Below are positions 1 to 8,102 of a stretch of DNA of 64,000 bases, piece by piece. Position 1 is the stretch's first letter. The number at the start of each line of letters is the position of its first letter. A program made the position numbers and the translations under genes. The notes under the pieces are model-generated. The model had not been told where the DNA came from. It did no database searches and was given only the letters and a program-made list of their open reading frames with translations. This DNA is from Paenochrobactrum pullorum (lineage in GTDB: Bacteria > Pseudomonadota > Alphaproteobacteria > Rhizobiales > Rhizobiaceae). Location: assembly GCF_041929845.1 (NCBI RefSeq), contig NZ_JBHEEH010000001.1:1178001-1242000 (forward strand). The letters are read 5' to 3'.

Positions 1-34
1 CGCAGTATATGAAACGATTCTATGGTGCTGCTTG

Positions 35-59
35 AATTGGAGCCCCCGCATCTCCAATT
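35..59 (+). other. Hairpin in the lon upstream region
   Basis: An 8-bp inverted repeat (AATTGGAG at 35-42, CTCCAATT at 52-59) lies in the intergenic DNA before lon. A CTTGAA at 31-36 resembles the -35 element of heat-shock promoters, but no convincing -10 element follows at the right distance. I therefore do not call an RpoH promoter. The role of the hairpin is unknown. Confidence 0.35.
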
Positions 60-120
60 AAGGTACGAATGCACGTGTGTGACTTGCCGATGAAGCGAAA
101 GGGAGCGCGGACGTGGCTAT

Positions 121-135
121 CAGGCAAATTGCCTG
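121..135. promoter_or_regulatory. Palindrome just before the lon ribosome binding site
   Basis: CAGGCAAATTGCCTG is a perfect 7-1-7 palindrome ending about 3 nt before the AAGAAAGGA ribosome binding site of lon. It could be an operator or a small mRNA hairpin next to the ribosome binding site. The binding protein is unknown. Confidence 0.35.
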
Positions 136-151
136 AAGAAAGGACTGTACG

Positions 152-2578
152 ATGACGGGTATTGAACAGAAGACGACTGCGGGTGGTAATGACGGGCTTT
201 ATGCGGTCTTGCCGTTGCGCGACATTGTTGTTTTCCCACATATGATTGTTCCGCTGTTTGTGGGACGTGAAAAGTCGATCCGCGCACTTGAAGATGTGAT
301 GGGTAATGACAAGCAGATCATGCTTGCAACACAGATCAATGCTGCTGACGATGATCCGTCTGCTGATGGCATTAACAAGGTCGGGACAATTGCTAATGTT
401 CTGCAATTGCTCAAACTGCCTGACGGTACTGTGAAAGTACTGGTGGAAGGTGCAGCACGCGCCGAAATCACTAATTTTACAGACCGTGAAGATTATCACG
501 AAGCTTATGCCTTTAAGCTCGAGGAACCTGAAGAAGACCCTGTCGAAGTGGAAGCTTTGGCACGTTCTGTCGTGGCTGACTTTGAAAATTACGTAAAGCT
601 CAACAAGAAGATTTCTCCTGAAGTTGTAGGTGCCGCCAGCCAGATCGAGGATTACTCGAAACTGGCCGACACAGTTGCCTCACATCTGGCGATCAAAATC
701 ACTGAAAAGCAGGAAATGCTCTCCGTGCTTTCCGTGCGCGAACGCTTGGAAAAAGCGCTTGGCTATATGGAGTCCGAAATTTCGGTGCTTCAGGTGGAAA
801 AGCGTATCCGCAGCCGCGTCAAGCGCCAGATGGAAAAGACCCAGCGCGAATATTATCTCAATGAGCAGATGAAGGCGATCCAGAAGGAACTCGGCGACAG
901 TGAAGACGGTCGTGACGAGATGGCCGAACTGGAAGAGCGCATCAACAAAACCAAGCTTTCCAAGGAAGCTGCTGAAAAGGCGCAGGCCGAGCTGAAAAAG
1001 CTTCGTACCATGAGCCCGATGTCGGCAGAAGCCACAGTTGTACGGAACTATCTGGATTGGCTGCTTTCTATTCCTTGGGGCAAGAAGTCCAAGGTTAAGC
1101 AGGATCTGAACTTCGCTGATGAAGTGTTGGATGCCGAACATTTTGGCCTTGAAAAGGTAAAAGAACGGATCGTTGAATATCTGGCCGTGCAGTCACGCTC
1201 TGCCAAGATCAAAGGTCCGATCATCTGCCTCGTTGGCCCTCCAGGCGTTGGTAAGACATCGCTGGCGCGCTCTATCGCCAAGGCAACAGGACGTGAATAT
1301 GTCCGCATGTCCTTGGGTGGTGTGCGTGATGAAGCGGAAATCCGTGGTCACCGTCGCACCTATATCGGTTCGATGCCTGGTAAGGTTATCCAGTCGATGA
1401 AGAAGGCGAAGAAGTCCAACCCGTTGTTCCTTCTCGATGAGATTGACAAAATGGGTCAGGATTTCCGTGGCGATCCGTCATCTGCAATGCTTGAAGTGTT
1501 GGATCCGGAACAGAACGCAACATTTATGGATCATTATCTGGAAGTGGAATATGATCTGTCGAATGTGATGTTCGTCACCACTGCCAACTCGCTCAATATT
1601 CCGGGCCCGCTGCTCGACCGTATGGAAATCATCCGCATCGCCGGATACACAGAAGATGAAAAGCTGGAGATCGCCAAGCGTCACCTCCTGCCGAAAGCCA
1701 TCCGTGACCATGCTTTGCAGCCCAAGGAATTCTCGGTTTCCGAGGAAGCATTGCGCTCGGTTGTGCGTCTTTACACCCGTGAAGCTGGTGTGCGTAGTCT
1801 TGAACGTGAGATGATGAAGCTTGCGCGTAAGGCTGTCACCCGCATCATGAAAGACAAGGTCAAAGCCGTACATATTACGGAAGAAAACCTGTCTGAATTC
1901 TTGGGCGTCGAGAAGTACCGTTTCGGTCAGATCGAAGGTGAAGATCAGGTTGGTGTTGTTACCGGTCTGGCCTGGACAGAAGTGGGCGGTGAATTGCTGA
2001 CCATTGAAGGTGTCATGATGCCGGGTAAAGGTCGCATGACCGTTACCGGTAACTTGCGTGACGTAATGAAAGAATCGATCTCTGCGGCGGCATCTTATGT
2101 TCGTTCGCGTGCGGTTGATTTTGGCATCGAACCACCATTGTTTGACAAGCGCGACATCCACGTTCACGTGCCGGAAGGTGCAACACCAAAAGATGGCCCT
2201 TCTGCCGGTATTGGCATGATGACAGCGATTGTTTCTGTACTGACCGGCATTCCGGTTCGTAAAGACATTGCCATGACCGGTGAGATTACATTGCGTGGCC
2301 GTGTATTGCCAATCGGTGGCTTGAAAGAAAAGCTGTTGGCAGCACTGCGCGGTGGTATCAAGACTGTGCTTATTCCGGAAGAAAACGTCAAAGACTTGGC
2401 GGAAATTCCGGACAATGTGAAGAACGGTATGGAGATCATTCCGGTCTCGCGCGCAGGTGAAGTGCTTAAGCACGCTTTAGTACGCCAGCCTGTTGCAATC
2501 GAGTGGACAGAGCCTGCAACACCGCCAGTCGCATCGCTGTCTATTGATGATGAAGCGGGCATTTCTATTGCTCACTGA
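152..2578 (+). CDS. lon: ATP-dependent protease La (Lon)
   Basis: Lon is a cytoplasmic AAA+ serine protease that unfolds and degrades misfolded and short-lived regulatory proteins. The 808-residue product has the usual LonA length and order: N-terminal substrate domain, AAA+ domain with Walker A GPPGVGKT near residue 361, Walker B FLLDEIDK, and a C-terminal protease domain. The catalytic dyad is Ser684 in PKDGPSAG and Lys727 in GGLKEK. The ATG follows AAGAAAGGA at good spacing. In relatives lon follows clpP-clpX, which would lie just outside the window. A rho-independent terminator and then hupB follow, which is the standard alphaproteobacterial order. Identification is certain. Confidence 0.98.
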   Translation: MTGIEQKTTAGGNDGLYAVLPLRDIVVFPHMIVPLFVGREKSIRALEDVMGNDKQIMLATQINAADDDPSADGINKVGTIANVLQLLKLPDGTVKVLVEGAARAEITNFTDREDYHEAYAFKLEEPEEDPVEVEALARSVVADFENYVKLNKKISPEVVGAASQIEDYSKLADTVASHLAIKITEKQEMLSVLSVRERLEKALGYMESEISVLQVEKRIRSRVKRQMEKTQREYYLNEQMKAIQKELGDSEDGRDEMAELEERINKTKLSKEAAEKAQAELKKLRTMSPMSAEATVVRNYLDWLLSIPWGKKSKVKQDLNFADEVLDAEHFGLEKVKERIVEYLAVQSRSAKIKGPIICLVGPPGVGKTSLARSIAKATGREYVRMSLGGVRDEAEIRGHRRTYIGSMPGKVIQSMKKAKKSNPLFLLDEIDKMGQDFRGDPSSAMLEVLDPEQNATFMDHYLEVEYDLSNVMFVTTANSLNIPGPLLDRMEIIRIAGYTEDEKLEIAKRHLLPKAIRDHALQPKEFSVSEEALRSVVRLYTREAGVRSLEREMMKLARKAVTRIMKDKVKAVHITEENLSEFLGVEKYRFGQIEGEDQVGVVTGLAWTEVGGELLTIEGVMMPGKGRMTVTGNLRDVMKESISAAASYVRSRAVDFGIEPPLFDKRDIHVHVPEGATPKDGPSAGIGMMTAIVSVLTGIPVRKDIAMTGEITLRGRVLPIGGLKEKLLAALRGGIKTVLIPEENVKDLAEIPDNVKNGMEIIPVSRAGEVLKHALVRQPVAIEWTEPATPPVASLSIDDEAGISIAH

Positions 2579-2602
2579 GTCGAAAATTTGACCTTGATCA
2601 TG

Positions 2603-2637
2603 AAATGCCGGGTAAAAAGCCCGGCATTTCTGTGTTT
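2603..2637 (+). terminator. Terminator after lon
   Basis: A 10-bp perfect stem (AAATGCCGGG at 2603-2612, CCCGGCATTT at 2620-2629) with a 7-nt A-rich loop is followed by a T-rich tail. It lies 24 nt after the lon stop codon. Confidence 0.85.
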
Positions 2638-2667
2638 AACCCCATAATTCTGGGCTTTTTTCGTTAT

Positions 2668-2697
2668 TTGTGACTTGGTTTGTTGATTGTTTAGAAT
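2668..2697 (+). promoter_or_regulatory. Probable hupB promoter
   Basis: TTGTGA at 2668-2673 and TAGAAT at 2692-2697 are separated by 18 nt, about 60 nt before the hupB start. They fit a housekeeping sigma-70 promoter. This is a by-eye match only. Confidence 0.4.
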
Positions 2698-2757
2698 AAA
2701 CTCATGTCGATCCGGTTGAGTCACAAAGCCCCGGAAAAAGAAAGAAAGGAAGTGTCC

Positions 2758-3033
2758 ATGAATAAGAACGAACTGGTTGCCTCAGTTGCTGAAAAGGGCG
2801 GTCTCACCAAGGCAGACGCAGCTACCGCTGTTGATGCAGTTCTCGCAGCCGTAACCAGCGCTCTTCAGGCTGGCGATGAAGTACGTCTGCCAGGCTTCGG
2901 TGTATTTTCTGTTTCACACCGTGCAGCGACCACTGGGCGCAATCCGTCAACTGGTGCAGAAGTTGCGATTGCAGCGCGCAACGTACCAAAATTTTCTGCC
3001 GGTAAAGGCCTGAAAGAAGCTGTTAATAGCTAA
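2758..3033 (+). CDS. hupB: DNA-binding protein HU
   Basis: HU is a small basic nucleoid protein that bends DNA as a dimer. The start is set at the ATG at 2758 because GAAAGGAAG sits just upstream and the resulting 91-residue protein begins MNKNELVASVAEK, the normal HU N-terminus. An upstream in-frame ATG at 2704 would add 18 atypical residues and lies almost on the predicted promoter. The DNA-binding beta-arm (RNPSTGAEV, residues 61-69, with the intercalating Pro63) and the terminal GKGLKEAVN are present. It follows lon, as in other Hyphomicrobiales, but the nuo operon that is next to it in Brucella (as I recall) is here 23 kb away. Confidence 0.97.
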   Translation: MNKNELVASVAEKGGLTKADAATAVDAVLAAVTSALQAGDEVRLPGFGVFSVSHRAATTGRNPSTGAEVAIAARNVPKFSAGKGLKEAVNS

Positions 3034-3071
3034 TCTTTTTGATTTGCAGACAGTGGTTTACTGCTGTTGAT

Positions 3072-3105
3072 AAAGCCCGGCTTCAAGCCGGGCTTTTCTG
3101 CTTTT
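3072..3105 (+). terminator. Terminator after hupB
   Basis: AAAGCCCGGC and GCCGGGCTTT form a 10-bp stem with a TTCAA loop followed by TTCTGCTTTT. This is a canonical rho-independent terminator 38 nt after hupB. Confidence 0.85.
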
Positions 3106-3156
3106 AAATTCTGTTCCACATCGGGGCAGGCGACATGACTATACCGATGCGCTCAT

Positions 3157-3188
3157 AAAAAAAACCCCACATAAAGCGGGGTTTTTTT
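3157..3188. terminator. Bidirectional terminator between hupB and icd
   Basis: An A8-CCCC stem pairs with GGGG-T7 around a short loop (ACATAAAGC). It has A and T runs on both sides, so it can end icd transcription on the minus strand and any readthrough from hupB. It lies 26 nt beyond the icd stop. Confidence 0.85.
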
Positions 3189-3214
3189 AAAAGCATAAAA
3201 GCTTTTAGCTTTAT

Positions 3215-4429
3215 TCAAGCAGCCATTGCTTTTTTCAGGTTTTCGTCGATCTTGTCGAGGAAGCCTGTTGTCGACAGCCAAGGCTGATCCGGACCGATCA
3301 GCAGTGCCAGATCCTTGGTCATGTAGCCGCTTTCAACCGTGTCGATGCAAACCTTTTCCAAAGTTTCAGCAAAGCGCTTTAATTCAGCATTGTCATCAAG
3401 CTTGGCACGGTGCGCCAGACCACGGGTCCATGCGAAGATCGAAGCGATCGAGTTGGTTGAGGTTTCCTCACCCTTCTGATGCTGACGATAGTGACGGGTA
3501 ACAGTACCGTGTGCAGCTTCTGCTTCCACGGTCTTGCCATCCGGTGTCATCAGAACAGAGGTCATCAGGCCGAGTGAGCCAAAGCCCTGTGCCACGATAT
3601 CGGATTGAACGTCACCGTCGTAGTTCTTACATGCCCAGACATAACCGCCGGACCACTTGAGAGCGGAGGCAACCATGTCGTCGATCAGGCGGTGTTCGTA
3701 CCAGATATTAGCTTCTTTGAACTTCTCGGCAAATTCAGCCTGATAAACTTCTTCAAAGATATCTTTAAAGCGGCCGTCATAGGCTTTGAGAATGGTGTTT
3801 TTGGTGGAGAGGTAAACCGGATAGTTGCGCAGCAAGCCGTAGTTCAGCGATGCACGGGCAAATTCACGGATCGACTCATCGATATTGTACATTGCCATGG
3901 CAACACCGGATGATGGTGCGTCATAAACTTCATGTTCAATCACTTCGCCGTCTTCGCCAACGAATTTGATCGACAGTTTACCCTTGCCAGGGAATTTGAA
4001 ATCAGTCGCGCGGTACTGGTCACCAAAAGCATGACGGCCAACGATGATTGGCTGAGTCCAGCCCGGAACCAGACGTGGCACGTTTTCGCAGATGATTGGT
4101 TCGCGGAAAATAACGCCGCCGAGAATATTGCGAATGGTGCCGTTAGGCGACTTCCACATTTTCTTGAGGCTAAATTCTTCAACGCGGGCTTCATCAGGAG
4201 TGATGGTTGCGCATTTAACGCCAACACCGTGTTCCTTGATGGCATTTGCTGCATCAATGGTGACCTGATCATCGGTCGCATCGCGGTGTTCGACAGAAAG
4301 ATCGTAATATTTAAGATCAATATCCAGATAAGGATGGATCAGTTTCTCTTTGATGAACTGCCAGATAATGCGGGTCATCTCGTCGCCATCGAGTTCGACA
4401 ACCGGATTAGCAACCTTAATTTTTGCCAT
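3215..4429 (-). CDS. icd: NADP-dependent isocitrate dehydrogenase
   Basis: It oxidatively decarboxylates isocitrate to 2-oxoglutarate in the TCA cycle, making NADPH. The 404-residue protein is of the homodimeric eukaryote-like NADP type: MAKIKVANPVVELDGDEMTR at the start, KSPNGTIRN and REPI for substrate contacts, and a TNSIASIFAWTRGL block near the C-terminus. The start is placed at the ATG whose complement is 4427-4429, with AGAGG about 9 nt upstream. A longer reading to 4480 adds 17 residues not typical of the family. The gene is monocistronic, with a bidirectional terminator downstream and a divergent 285-bp gap to trmJ. Confidence 0.97.
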   Translation of the reverse strand: MAKIKVANPVVELDGDEMTRIIWQFIKEKLIHPYLDIDLKYYDLSVEHRDATDDQVTIDAANAIKEHGVGVKCATITPDEARVEEFSLKKMWKSPNGTIRNILGGVIFREPIICENVPRLVPGWTQPIIVGRHAFGDQYRATDFKFPGKGKLSIKFVGEDGEVIEHEVYDAPSSGVAMAMYNIDESIREFARASLNYGLLRNYPVYLSTKNTILKAYDGRFKDIFEEVYQAEFAEKFKEANIWYEHRLIDDMVASALKWSGGYVWACKNYDGDVQSDIVAQGFGSLGLMTSVLMTPDGKTVEAEAAHGTVTRHYRQHQKGEETSTNSIASIFAWTRGLAHRAKLDDNAELKRFAETLEKVCIDTVESGYMTKDLALLIGPDQPWLSTTGFLDKIDENLKKAMAA

Positions 4430-4685
4430 GGATGATGCCTCTTGTTGAATACGCTTTGAATACGTGCGCTCGTATAGCATTGCTTAAGCCTAAGGCAAAG
4501 CTTTAACCGTGGTTTTATTGGTCACAACCGCGTTTCTTTAGTCTTAAAGACAAAATAAAGCCTGTTTTGGATTACCTGATTTATTTTAGTATATGAGCAT
4601 ATATGAAAATGAGGATCAGATATCTTGGCGTTTAGAAATCTTTGCGATTTCCCGTCATTTGTGTCAGTGACAAATCAAGTAAACG

Positions 4686-4691
4686 TATAAT
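4686..4691 (+). promoter_or_regulatory. -10 box of the trmJ-murI promoter
   Basis: A perfect TATAAT lies 23 nt before the trmJ ATG. No clean -35 is seen at 17 nt. An in-frame TTG at 4691 overlaps this box, so it is unlikely to be the translation start. Confidence 0.45.
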
Positions 4692-4714
4692 TGAATTATA
4701 GTCTGGAAGAAGAA

Positions 4715-5545
4715 ATGGCCGGAACGGATAAACATCGCGCGCTGATTACTGAGGGGCCCGCAATTATTTTGGTCGAGCCGCAATTACCGGAAAATATCGG
4801 TATGGTGGCGCGCGCAATGGCAAATTTTGGTCTTGCGGAATTAAGACTGGTCAATCCGCGTGAAGAGTTCCCGAGCGCCAAAGCACGAGCGGCTGCATCC
4901 AAGGCTGATCATGTCATTGATAATGCTGTTGTCTATGATGATCTGCCCTCAGCCATTGCAGATTTGAACTTTGTTTATGCCACCACGGCGCGTGAGCGGG
5001 ATGGCTTTAAGGCTGTGCGCAGCCCTGTTGAGGCAAGCCGCATACTACGTCAGCGTTTTAAGCAACAAGAAAAAGTTGGCATTTTGTTTGGGCGCGAGCG
5101 CGTCGGCCTAAAAAATGATGAAGTCGGTCTTGCCGATGAATTGGTGACCTTTCCGGTCAATCCTGCTTTCGCATCGCTCAACATCGCACAGGCCGTGCTG
5201 CTGATGTCCTATGAATGGATGAAAACCGGCATGGAAAATGAAACCGACACGGTTTTCCGTGGCCCCGAAATGGAACCGGCACCTAAACAAGAATTGCAAG
5301 GCTTGTTTGACCAGTTGGAGAATGCACTTGATACGCGTGGATATTTCCGCCCTGAAGCCCGTAAGGCGGTTATGGTTGATGGTTTGCGTGCGGTGCTGAC
5401 TCGTGCCGGTTTTGCCTCTGCCGAACTTAAATTATTACGTGGCGTTGTCACGTCACTGGATGTATTTTCGCCCAAACAGCCACGTGGTTCCGGTGCGCCG
5501 GAAGGGCGTGCCCGCGTTAAAGCGGAAGGATCAGACGAGTTATGA
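4715..5545 (+). CDS. trmJ: tRNA 2'-O-methyltransferase TrmJ
   Basis: TrmJ is a SPOUT-class, SAM-dependent enzyme that 2'-O-methylates the ribose of nucleotide 32 in the tRNA anticodon loop. The 276-residue product has the three knot motifs: PENIGMVARAMANFG, GILFGRERVGLKNDE, and NPAFASLNIAQAVLLMSYEW. The start is the ATG at 4715 after GGAAGAAG; an in-frame TTG at 4691 coincides with a TATAAT box. The C-terminus is rich in charged residues, Gly and Pro (PKQPRGSGAPEGRARVK). The stop overlaps the murI start (ATGA), so the two genes are translationally coupled. Confidence 0.93.
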   Translation: MAGTDKHRALITEGPAIILVEPQLPENIGMVARAMANFGLAELRLVNPREEFPSAKARAAASKADHVIDNAVVYDDLPSAIADLNFVYATTARERDGFKAVRSPVEASRILRQRFKQQEKVGILFGRERVGLKNDEVGLADELVTFPVNPAFASLNIAQAVLLMSYEWMKTGMENETDTVFRGPEMEPAPKQELQGLFDQLENALDTRGYFRPEARKAVMVDGLRAVLTRAGFASAELKLLRGVVTSLDVFSPKQPRGSGAPEGRARVKAEGSDEL

Positions 5546-6411
5546 TGAAAGAAAAGCCGGATCATAATAATCTGCCGGATAAAGCGCCGGTACTTGTCTT
5601 TGATAGTGGCATTGGTGGCTTGACGGTTTTACGCGAACTGCGGGTCTGGTTGCCGGATCGCCGCTTTGTCTATGTGGCGGATGATGCCGGTTTCCCTTAT
5701 GGCGATTGGGAAGAAGAAGCGCTTTGTGATCGCATTATTAAACTCTTTGACCGATTGCTGGCTGAACATAAGCCAGCAATCGTGGTGATTGCGTGTAATA
5801 CCGCCTCTACATTGGTACTCGATGATTTGCGCCGCGCTTTTCCGTTTATGAAATTTGTCGGTACCGTTCCGGCGATCAAACCGGCGGCAGAACGCACCCG
5901 TTCCGGCCTTGTTTCGGTGCTCGCAACACCTGGCACTGTGCGTCGTGCCTATACCCATGATCTCATTCAGTCTTTTGCTTCAAAATGTCATGTGAAGCTG
6001 GTGGGCGCCAATTTATTGGCAACCCTTGCAGAGGCTCATATTCGTGGTGAGAAAATTGATGAAGCGCAAGTGAGCGAGCAGATCGCTCCATGTTTTGTCC
6101 AAGAAGACGGACGCAGAACCGACATTGTTGTGCTGGCTTGCACGCATTATCCGTTTTTAGCCAATGTTTTCCGCAAACTTGCTCCGTGGCCGGTTGATTG
6201 GCTTGATCCGGCAGAGGCGATTGCACGGCGCACGATTTCGCTGTTGCAGGAGAATGAGGGGCTAGGGGAAGGCACCAAGTCACCGGTAAATAGCGACCAC
6301 CCACATGATGTGGCAGAGTTTACTTCCGGCAAACCGGATTTCGCTATTCGCCGCTTGTTGCAGGGCTTCGGCCTGAATTTTGATCATATGGGCAAGGACG
6401 AGAGAGGTTAA
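5542..6411 (+). CDS. murI: Glutamate racemase
   Basis: It interconverts L- and D-glutamate in the cytoplasm, supplying D-glutamate for peptidoglycan. The 289-residue protein carries the family signatures: VFDSGIGGLTVLRELR with the catalytic-region Asp and Ser, FPYGDW, the first catalytic Cys in VIACNTAS, and the second in LACTHYPFL. The start overlaps the trmJ stop by 4 nt; a second ATG directly follows the first, so residue 1 is uncertain by one. The stop overlaps the stop of convergent dinB by 2 bp, leaving no room for a terminator between them. Confidence 0.95.
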   Translation: MMKEKPDHNNLPDKAPVLVFDSGIGGLTVLRELRVWLPDRRFVYVADDAGFPYGDWEEEALCDRIIKLFDRLLAEHKPAIVVIACNTASTLVLDDLRRAFPFMKFVGTVPAIKPAAERTRSGLVSVLATPGTVRRAYTHDLIQSFASKCHVKLVGANLLATLAEAHIRGEKIDEAQVSEQIAPCFVQEDGRRTDIVVLACTHYPFLANVFRKLAPWPVDWLDPAEAIARRTISLLQENEGLGEGTKSPVNSDHPHDVAEFTSGKPDFAIRRLLQGFGLNFDHMGKDERG

Positions 6412-7754
6412 TCCTTCTCTTCCCGTTTGATGTGTTCGGATGGGGTTTGCGGGCGGCCAAGGCCGGATTTGCCAAATGTATAGCCGGTTTCAACGGCTTT
6501 GTGGCCAAACTTATTGCGCAAGATATCCATTGCGAATTCAGCTTTTGCGCGCCGTGTTGCTTCGATGTCAACCAGATCGGGCGGGTCGGCGCGTTCATTG
6601 CCACTCAGATCACTGACACCGATGCCAAGCAGACGAAATTTTGTACCGTCCAGCTCTTTTTCAAGCAAGGTCAGGCCGGTATGAAAAATACGGTCGGCCA
6701 ATTGTGTCGGGCTGCTCAATTGACGATTACGGGTATGGCTTTTGAAATCTTGGGTTTTTAATTTCAGCACAATCGTATGGCCTGCTATGCCACCATTTTT
6801 CAAACGATGCGATACTTTTTCCGATAATGCGCGCAATACCGGTATCAGATCGCTTGCCGCAAACAGATCATGATTAAAAGTTGTTTCGGCTGAAACACTT
6901 TTCATTTCATGTTCCGGCTCGACACGTCTGGTGTCTTGCCCGCGTGAGAGGCGATAAAGACGCTGCCCCATCACGCCGTAGGCTTTCATCAGTACACTTT
7001 CTTCGATGTGCTGCAATTGCTCAATGGTACGGATACCATCGCTGTTGAGCTTAGCAGTTAAGGCTTTGCCCACACCCCAAATGATCGACACCGGCTTATT
7101 GCGTAAAAAGGAAAGCGCTTCCTCTTCACCAATCACTGCAAAGCCGCGCGGTTTGTCGAGGTCGGAGGCGATTTTTGCCAAAAATTTACAGTAGGAAAGC
7201 CCTACTGAAATTGTGATGCCGATTTCTTTTTCAATACGATGAACAAATTTGGCCAGTACAAAAGAGGCAGGCGCTTTGTGCAAGTTCTCTGTGCCGCTTA
7301 AGTCCAGAAAAGCTTCATCAATGGAAAGCGGTTCGACAGCCGGTGTGAGCTCGCGCATCAATTGACGCACCTCACGGCCAACTTTGCTGTATTTTTCCAT
7401 ATTGGGCGGAATAACCACTGCATGCGGGCAGGCTTCCAATGCCTTGAACATCGGCATGGCAGAGCGAACGCCATGGATGCGCGCGAGGTAACAGGCGGTG
7501 GAGACAACGCCGCGTGTACCTCCACCGATAATCAGCGGCTTGTCGAGCAATTCAGGATTGTCGCGTTTTTCAACTGCTGCATAAAAAGCATCGCAATCAA
7601 TATGGGCAAGCGAGAGCTTATAAAGCTCTTTATGGCGCAATAAACGCGGACTGCCACAAGCATAACAGCGATGTGATTCTGCGCTTCGTTGCATACGAAG
7701 GCAATCACGGCAAAAACCTGTTTCCGGGGCGTTTAAAGCAGACATCTCTTTCAT
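6408..7754 (-). CDS. dinB: DNA polymerase IV (Y family) with N-terminal Cys4 motif
   Basis: It is an error-prone translesion polymerase induced by DNA damage. From the ATG at 7754 the product is 448 residues. Visible elements are the catalytic HIDCDAFYAAVE (Asp53), SIDEAFLD (Asp146, Glu147), the helix-hairpin-helix region GVGKALTAKL, and a little-finger domain. Ahead of the polymerase lies CX2C-X11-CX2C (Cys15, 18, 30, 33), a likely zinc knuckle of the kind I know from rhizobial DinB proteins. An upstream in-frame ATG at 7802 is rejected because the LexA box and promoter lie inside that extension. The -10 box ends 6 nt before this ATG, so the mRNA is probably leaderless. Confidence 0.93.
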   Translation of the reverse strand: MKEMSALNAPETGFCRDCLRMQRSAESHRCYACGSPRLLRHKELYKLSLAHIDCDAFYAAVEKRDNPELLDKPLIIGGGTRGVVSTACYLARIHGVRSAMPMFKALEACPHAVVIPPNMEKYSKVGREVRQLMRELTPAVEPLSIDEAFLDLSGTENLHKAPASFVLAKFVHRIEKEIGITISVGLSYCKFLAKIASDLDKPRGFAVIGEEEALSFLRNKPVSIIWGVGKALTAKLNSDGIRTIEQLQHIEESVLMKAYGVMGQRLYRLSRGQDTRRVEPEHEMKSVSAETTFNHDLFAASDLIPVLRALSEKVSHRLKNGGIAGHTIVLKLKTQDFKSHTRNRQLSSPTQLADRIFHTGLTLLEKELDGTKFRLLGIGVSDLSGNERADPPDLVDIEATRRAKAEFAMDILRNKFGHKAVETGYTFGKSGLGRPQTPSEHIKREEKD

Positions 7755-7760
7755 GGGTTG

Positions 7761-7790
7761 ATTATAGCGTAAGGTGAACATATTGTGAAC
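7761..7790 (-). promoter_or_regulatory. SOS promoter of dinB with LexA box
   Basis: On the minus strand GTTC-N7-GTTC (7776-7790) matches the alphaproteobacterial LexA operator exactly. A -35 TTCACA (7784-7789) overlaps the operator and lies 17 nt from a perfect TATAAT (7761-7766), so bound LexA would occlude RNA polymerase. The predicted +1 falls at about 7754, the A of the dinB ATG. Confidence 0.85.
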
Positions 7791-7802
7791 ATGTTTCGAC
7801 AT

Positions 7803-8102
7803 ATTTTTATGTGCACCTATACGACATTAGTAACAGGGACGGCGAGTCGGGCTTGACAAAATTGCTATTATCGCCAACCCTGTTGTTATGAAGAAACATG
7901 TCACATCCATTTTCCATCGGGTTAACCCGATCGCAGGATATTAGCCCTCGGAGACCGGCTTAGCGCAGCTGGCACTCAGGGGGAGACATGGTATTTATGT
8001 TTGCAAATTAACCAAAGCGCTTTCAATTAAAAATTAAAATAACTGGTCTCAGGTCGTCAAAACCCTGAGGGCGGATATCATTCAAACGATAGTGGGATCG
8101 CC
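7803..8102 (+). other. Upstream region of the rnk-like gene with palindrome and paired segments
   Basis: No gene is seen in this 300-nt stretch. It holds a perfect 16-bp palindrome, ATCGGGTTAACCCGAT (7916-7931). Further on, GAGACC (7951-7956) can pair with GGTCTC (8045-8050), and CTCAGGG (7975-7981) with CCCTGAG (8063-8069). These pairings interleave, as in a pseudoknot or two exclusive folds; CTCAGG at 8048-8053 can alternatively pair locally with CCTGAG at 8064-8069. A TTGACA lies at 7853-7858, but I found no -10 element at the right spacing. Confidence 0.4.

Noticed and set aside
31..60. RpoH heat-shock promoter before lon
   Set aside because: CTTGAA is present, but no CCTATAT-like -10 lies at the required distance.
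1478..2473. 331-codon antisense ORF inside lon
   Set aside because: Composition (rich in His, Asn, Thr, Phe) is that of a shadow frame. Lon is conserved over this region.
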